Positions 61,400 to 64,000 of a stretch of DNA of 64,000 nt are shown piece by piece; position 1 is the stretch's first letter; each line of letters opens with the position of its first letter. Both the position numbers and the translations under genes were made by a program. The notes beneath the pieces were generated by a model. The model was not told the origin of the DNA. It did no database searches and was given only the letters and a program-made list of their open reading frames with translations. The DNA comes from Eubacterium coprostanoligenes (GTDB taxonomy: Bacteria; Bacillota; Clostridia; Oscillospirales; Acutalibacteraceae). The DNA lies in NCBI RefSeq assembly GCF_900167205.1, contig NZ_FUWW01000001.1, positions 119,305 to 183,304 on the forward strand, written 5' to 3'.

Positions 61400-62353
61400 A
61401 TGGTGAAAACAATGTCAACTTTAGCTTCAATATTCGATGCCGGACAAATGCAAACCGTTTTGGAACTTGGCTTAATCAGTTCGCTCACGGTGCTTGCTTT
61501 GTTCCTCAGCTACACAATGCTCAATGTCTGCGACCTTTCAACAGACGGTTGCTTCACATTCGGTGCGGCAGTCGGTGCAATCGTTGCACTCAACGGACAC
61601 CCTCTTTTGTCAATTCCGCTTGCAATGCTTGCCGGAGTTGCTTCGGGATTTATCACTGCAATTTTGCAAACCGTTCTTGGCATAGACAGCTTGCTTGCCG
61701 GTATCGTAGTAAATACGGGATTGTACTCAATCAACATTGCGGTTATGAAAAAGTCGTCATTGCTCAATCTTAACAGCAGCGACACCGTGTTCTCGCTCCT
61801 CAAAGCAAAACTTGAGGGCACAGCACTTGAGGGCAAGCAAACACTTATTATTGCATTTTTGGCAGTGTTTTTCGTTGTGCTTTTCTTGTCAGTTTTCCTC
61901 AAGACAAAGCTCGGACTTTCGATTCGTGCAACAGGCAACAATCCTGATATGGTCAAGTCGTCATCAATCAATCCGATTGTCACCACAATTATCGGACTTT
62001 GCATTGCAAACTCATTCACCGCACTTTCGGGTTGCTTGCTCGCACAGGCTCAAAAGCAGGCAGAAATCAACATCGGCACAGGTATGGTAACCGTTGCTCT
62101 CGCTTCACTTCTTATCGGTGGAGTATTTGTCAGACGAGGCAAAATTCCGCTTCGTGCAATCGGTGCGGTTCTCGGTGCAGTTGTGTTCCGTTTGGTGTAT
62201 CAAATCGCAATCGGACTCCATATGCCTCCGTTTATGCTAAAATTCGTGTCCTCGATTATCGTAATCATCGCAATTGCAGGACCGTATCTCAAAACAAAGC
62301 TTCCTGAATATGTCAGAAAAGCAAAGGTTCGTGTAGGAAAGAAGGTGCAATAA
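61400..62353 (+). CDS. trpY: ABC transporter permease, TrpY-like
   Basis: A 317-residue permease of the branched-chain-type fold with about eight TM helices. It has the family segments DLSTDGCFTFGAAVGAIVAL, LAGIVVNTGLYSINIAVM and GLSIRATGNNPDMVKSS (the coupling loop), and LIGGVFVRRGKIPLRAIGAV. The start could be 61400 or the ATG at 61412 (MSTLASIFDAG); neither has a strong ribosome site, perhaps because the repeat insertion changed the leader. It shares a base with the next start (TAATG). Confidence 0.92.
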   Translation: MVKTMSTLASIFDAGQMQTVLELGLISSLTVLALFLSYTMLNVCDLSTDGCFTFGAAVGAIVALNGHPLLSIPLAMLAGVASGFITAILQTVLGIDSLLAGIVVNTGLYSINIAVMKKSSLLNLNSSDTVFSLLKAKLEGTALEGKQTLIIAFLAVFFVVLFLSVFLKTKLGLSIRATGNNPDMVKSSSINPIVTTIIGLCIANSFTALSGCLLAQAQKQAEINIGTGMVTVALASLLIGGVFVRRGKIPLRAIGAVLGAVVFRLVYQIAIGLHMPPFMLKFVSSIIVIIAIAGPYLKTKLPEYVRKAKVRVGKKVQ

Positions 62354-63138
62354 TGCTCACATTGTCAGATGTAAAAATGGTCTTTTTCAAAGGCACACCT
62401 GATGAAAAGGTTGCACTTAACAATCTTTCACTTGAAGTAAATCAGGGCGATTTTATCACAATTATCGGCGCTAACGGTGCGGGCAAATCAACTTTGTTCA
62501 ACGCTATCGCAGGAACATATCTCACCGATGAAGGCAGAATTTTGCTCGAGGGCAACGACATTACCGCTATGCCGGAACATAAGCGTGCTCGTTTTATCGG
62601 CAGACTTTTCCAAGACCCGATGAAGGGCAGTGCGCCGGGTATGAGCATTGAGGAAAATCTTGCGCTTGCAGCAGGCCACGGCGGTTGGTTCAGCACAATT
62701 TCAAAAAAAGATAAAAAGCTGTTTAGGGAAAAACTCGCTCTTTTGGGTATGGGGCTTGAAGACAGAATGAACTCACCTGTCGGACTTCTTTCGGGAGGTC
62801 AGCGTCAGGCACTCACTCTTATGATGGCAACCATCAATCCGCCAAAGATTTTGCTTCTTGATGAACACACGGCGGCTCTCGACCCCGGCACAGCAGAAAA
62901 GGTGCTCACTCTCACCAACCAAATTGTTGACGAGAACAAAATCACTTGCTTGATGATTACTCACAATATGCAGTCGGCACTCGACCTTGGCAATCGCACA
63001 ATTATGATGGATAAGGGCAGAGTTGTTTATGATGTCGCAAATGAGGAGCGTTTAGGACTTACCGTTCCCGATCTTCTCGAAAAATTCAAGATTTCTGTTG
63101 GCGAAAATCTCGATAACGACCGTATGCTCTTGTCATAA
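62353..63138 (+). CDS. trpZ: ABC transporter ATP-binding protein, TrpZ-like
   Basis: A 261-residue ATPase. Walker A is GANGAGKST, Q-loop LFQDPMKGSAPGMSIEENLALA, signature LSGGQRQALTLMMA, Walker B LLLDEHTAALD (with His in place of Pro, as in this family) and the switch ITHNMQSALDLGNR. It completes the T-box-controlled transporter. No clear terminator follows; the next 270 bases lead to the 5S promoter. Confidence 0.94.
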   Translation: MLTLSDVKMVFFKGTPDEKVALNNLSLEVNQGDFITIIGANGAGKSTLFNAIAGTYLTDEGRILLEGNDITAMPEHKRARFIGRLFQDPMKGSAPGMSIEENLALAAGHGGWFSTISKKDKKLFREKLALLGMGLEDRMNSPVGLLSGGQRQALTLMMATINPPKILLLDEHTAALDPGTAEKVLTLTNQIVDENKITCLMITHNMQSALDLGNRTIMMDKGRVVYDVANEERLGLTVPDLLEKFKISVGENLDNDRMLLS

Positions 63139-63340
63139 TTTACGGATAATAAAAATATTTTTGCACCCCTATATATTTATACCTATTATATATATGGCAA
63201 AACTGTGCGCATCAATATATTATGTGCCACGATTGCTTGTACAACCAAAGTATACAATATATAAGGGTGTTGCATTTTAGTAACAAAAGTAACATCAAAT
63301 TTACAGAAAAAACAACTTGAAAAAAATATCAAAATAGTTC

Positions 63341-63369
63341 TTGACATCTGTATCAAATTATGATAGAAT
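63341..63369 (+). promoter_or_regulatory. Promoter of the 5S rRNA gene
   Basis: TTGACA at 63341-63346, 17-base spacer, TAGAAT at 63364-63369, followed by a short leader with a hairpin ACGG-CGC against GCG-CCGT. Confidence 0.85.
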
Positions 63370-63412
63370 TCACATTACCAAATGACGGAAGCGCAAGCGA
63401 CCGTTACATATA

Positions 63413-63528
63413 GTCGGTGTTTATTACGCTGAGGGTCCACCCGTTCCCATACCGAACACGGTAGTTAAGCTCATGCGTGCCGAAAATAGTTGGAGGGCAG
63501 CCTCCCGCAAAGATAGGTCGACGCCGAC
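63413..63528 (+). rRNA. rrf: 5S ribosomal RNA
   Basis: About 116 nt from GTCGGTGT to ACGCCGAC, whose ends pair as helix I. It contains the universally conserved CCCGTTCCCATACCGAACACGG region split as CCCGTTCCCAT and ACCGAACACGG, and GTTAAGCTC. It lies upstream of the 16S gene rather than after a 23S gene. Confidence 0.96.
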
Positions 63529-63568
63529 ATGGTTACCACAAAACTTTTAAAAAAGTTGAAAAAAGTTC

Positions 63569-63597
63569 TTGACAAACGCAAGACGCTGTGGTATTAT
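63569..63597 (+). promoter_or_regulatory. Promoter of the 16S rRNA gene
   Basis: Perfect TTGACA at 63569-63574, 17-base spacer, TATTAT at 63592-63597. It lies between 5S and 16S, so the two can be transcribed separately. Confidence 0.85.
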
Positions 63598-63603
63598 ATA
63601 TAG

Positions 63604-63805
63604 GCTGTCAAAGAGAATAACAGACGGCAAGGACCTTGAAAATTAAACAACGATGAAAAAGTAAGGAACCCGATTAAGATAATTGAGTAACTGAACTCCA
63701 TGTTCTACGGAACATAAATAACAGTAATGAAACGACAGGTTCGAGAGAACTGAGAGGTTTCGAATGATTAAGATTAGTACATTCTGTATGGAATGATTAA
63801 TACAA
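63604..63805 (+). other. 16S rRNA leader
   Basis: About 200 bases of untranslated leader. It contains ACCTTGAAAATTAAACAAC, an antitermination-type segment common in Firmicute rRNA leaders, and several short hairpins. ATTCTGTATGGAATGATTA just before the 16S start probably belongs to the processing stem. Confidence 0.7.

Positions 63806-64000
<195 letters not shown>

Overview
The window is chromosomal DNA from a low-to-mid GC, endospore-lineage Firmicute. Evidence includes a SpoIVB protease gene, a tryptophan-type T-box leader, Asp23/YloV/RecG and NifS-like/ThiI gene pairs, strong AGGAGG ribosome sites and perfectly spaced TTGACA-17-TATAAT promoters. The first ~190 nt of a 16S rRNA gene at the right edge look like Ruminococcaceae/Oscillospiraceae (Clostridium cluster IV). 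No phage, plasmid, CRISPR or tRNA gene was seen.

Layout. 1-16.1 kb reads leftward: a truncated guaB, a shikimate-kinase-like gene, nth, rarA and queH, then three paralogous secreted LytM (M23) cell-wall hydrolases directly downstream of ftsE-ftsX. These are followed by a membrane protein, a transporter gene broken at its 5' end, a large membrane protein with calcium-loop-like repeats and an S1-domain protein. 16.2-22.9 kb reads rightward and is a translation/housekeeping operon: DUF951, prfA, a Sua5-CoaE fusion, an M18 aminopeptidase, an RlmA-like methyltransferase and luxS, then a ZIP transporter. 22.9-29.8 kb is mixed: AIM24, acyl-CoA synthetase, CDF transporter, murI, putP and a short DtxR-type regulator. 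29.8-37.6 kb holds ymdB, a peptide-binding lipoprotein, asp23, yloV, recG, a PHP hydrolase and an ECF S component.

37.7-44 kb holds a sigma-region-4-like gene pair, a candidate orphan small RNA, a thioesterase, a HAD-Nudix fusion, a cysteine desulfurase, thiI and a sortase-B-like protein lacking catalytic residues. 44-49.5 kb is visibly more AT-rich and may be acquired: an XRE repressor with a palindromic operator diverges from sbcD-sbcC and two unrecognised genes. 49.5-59.6 kb carries a cobalt/nickel ECF transporter (cbiMQO), ilvE, a DUF3048 lipoprotein, spoIVB, yebC, a TSCPD protein, a GH36-like glycosidase and signal peptidase I. 59.6-63.1 kb is a Trp T-box controlling a TrpXYZ-like ABC transporter. 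The window ends with a 5S rRNA gene, unusually upstream of the 16S gene, each with its own promoter.

Repeats are a theme. A MITE-like family of about 220-330 bp, with imperfect terminal inverted repeats and a covarying terminator-like hairpin, occurs four times plus fragments; one copy sits inside the tryptophan transporter operon. A short GTAG...CGAAC palindrome occurs four times, and a double-hairpin repeat twice.

The strongest leads for something undescribed are the tandem LytM hydrolases with FtsEX, the AT-rich SbcDC island, the orphan small RNA, the two enzyme fusions and the hairpin-bearing repeat family. Functions come from motif recognition by eye; no database search was run.
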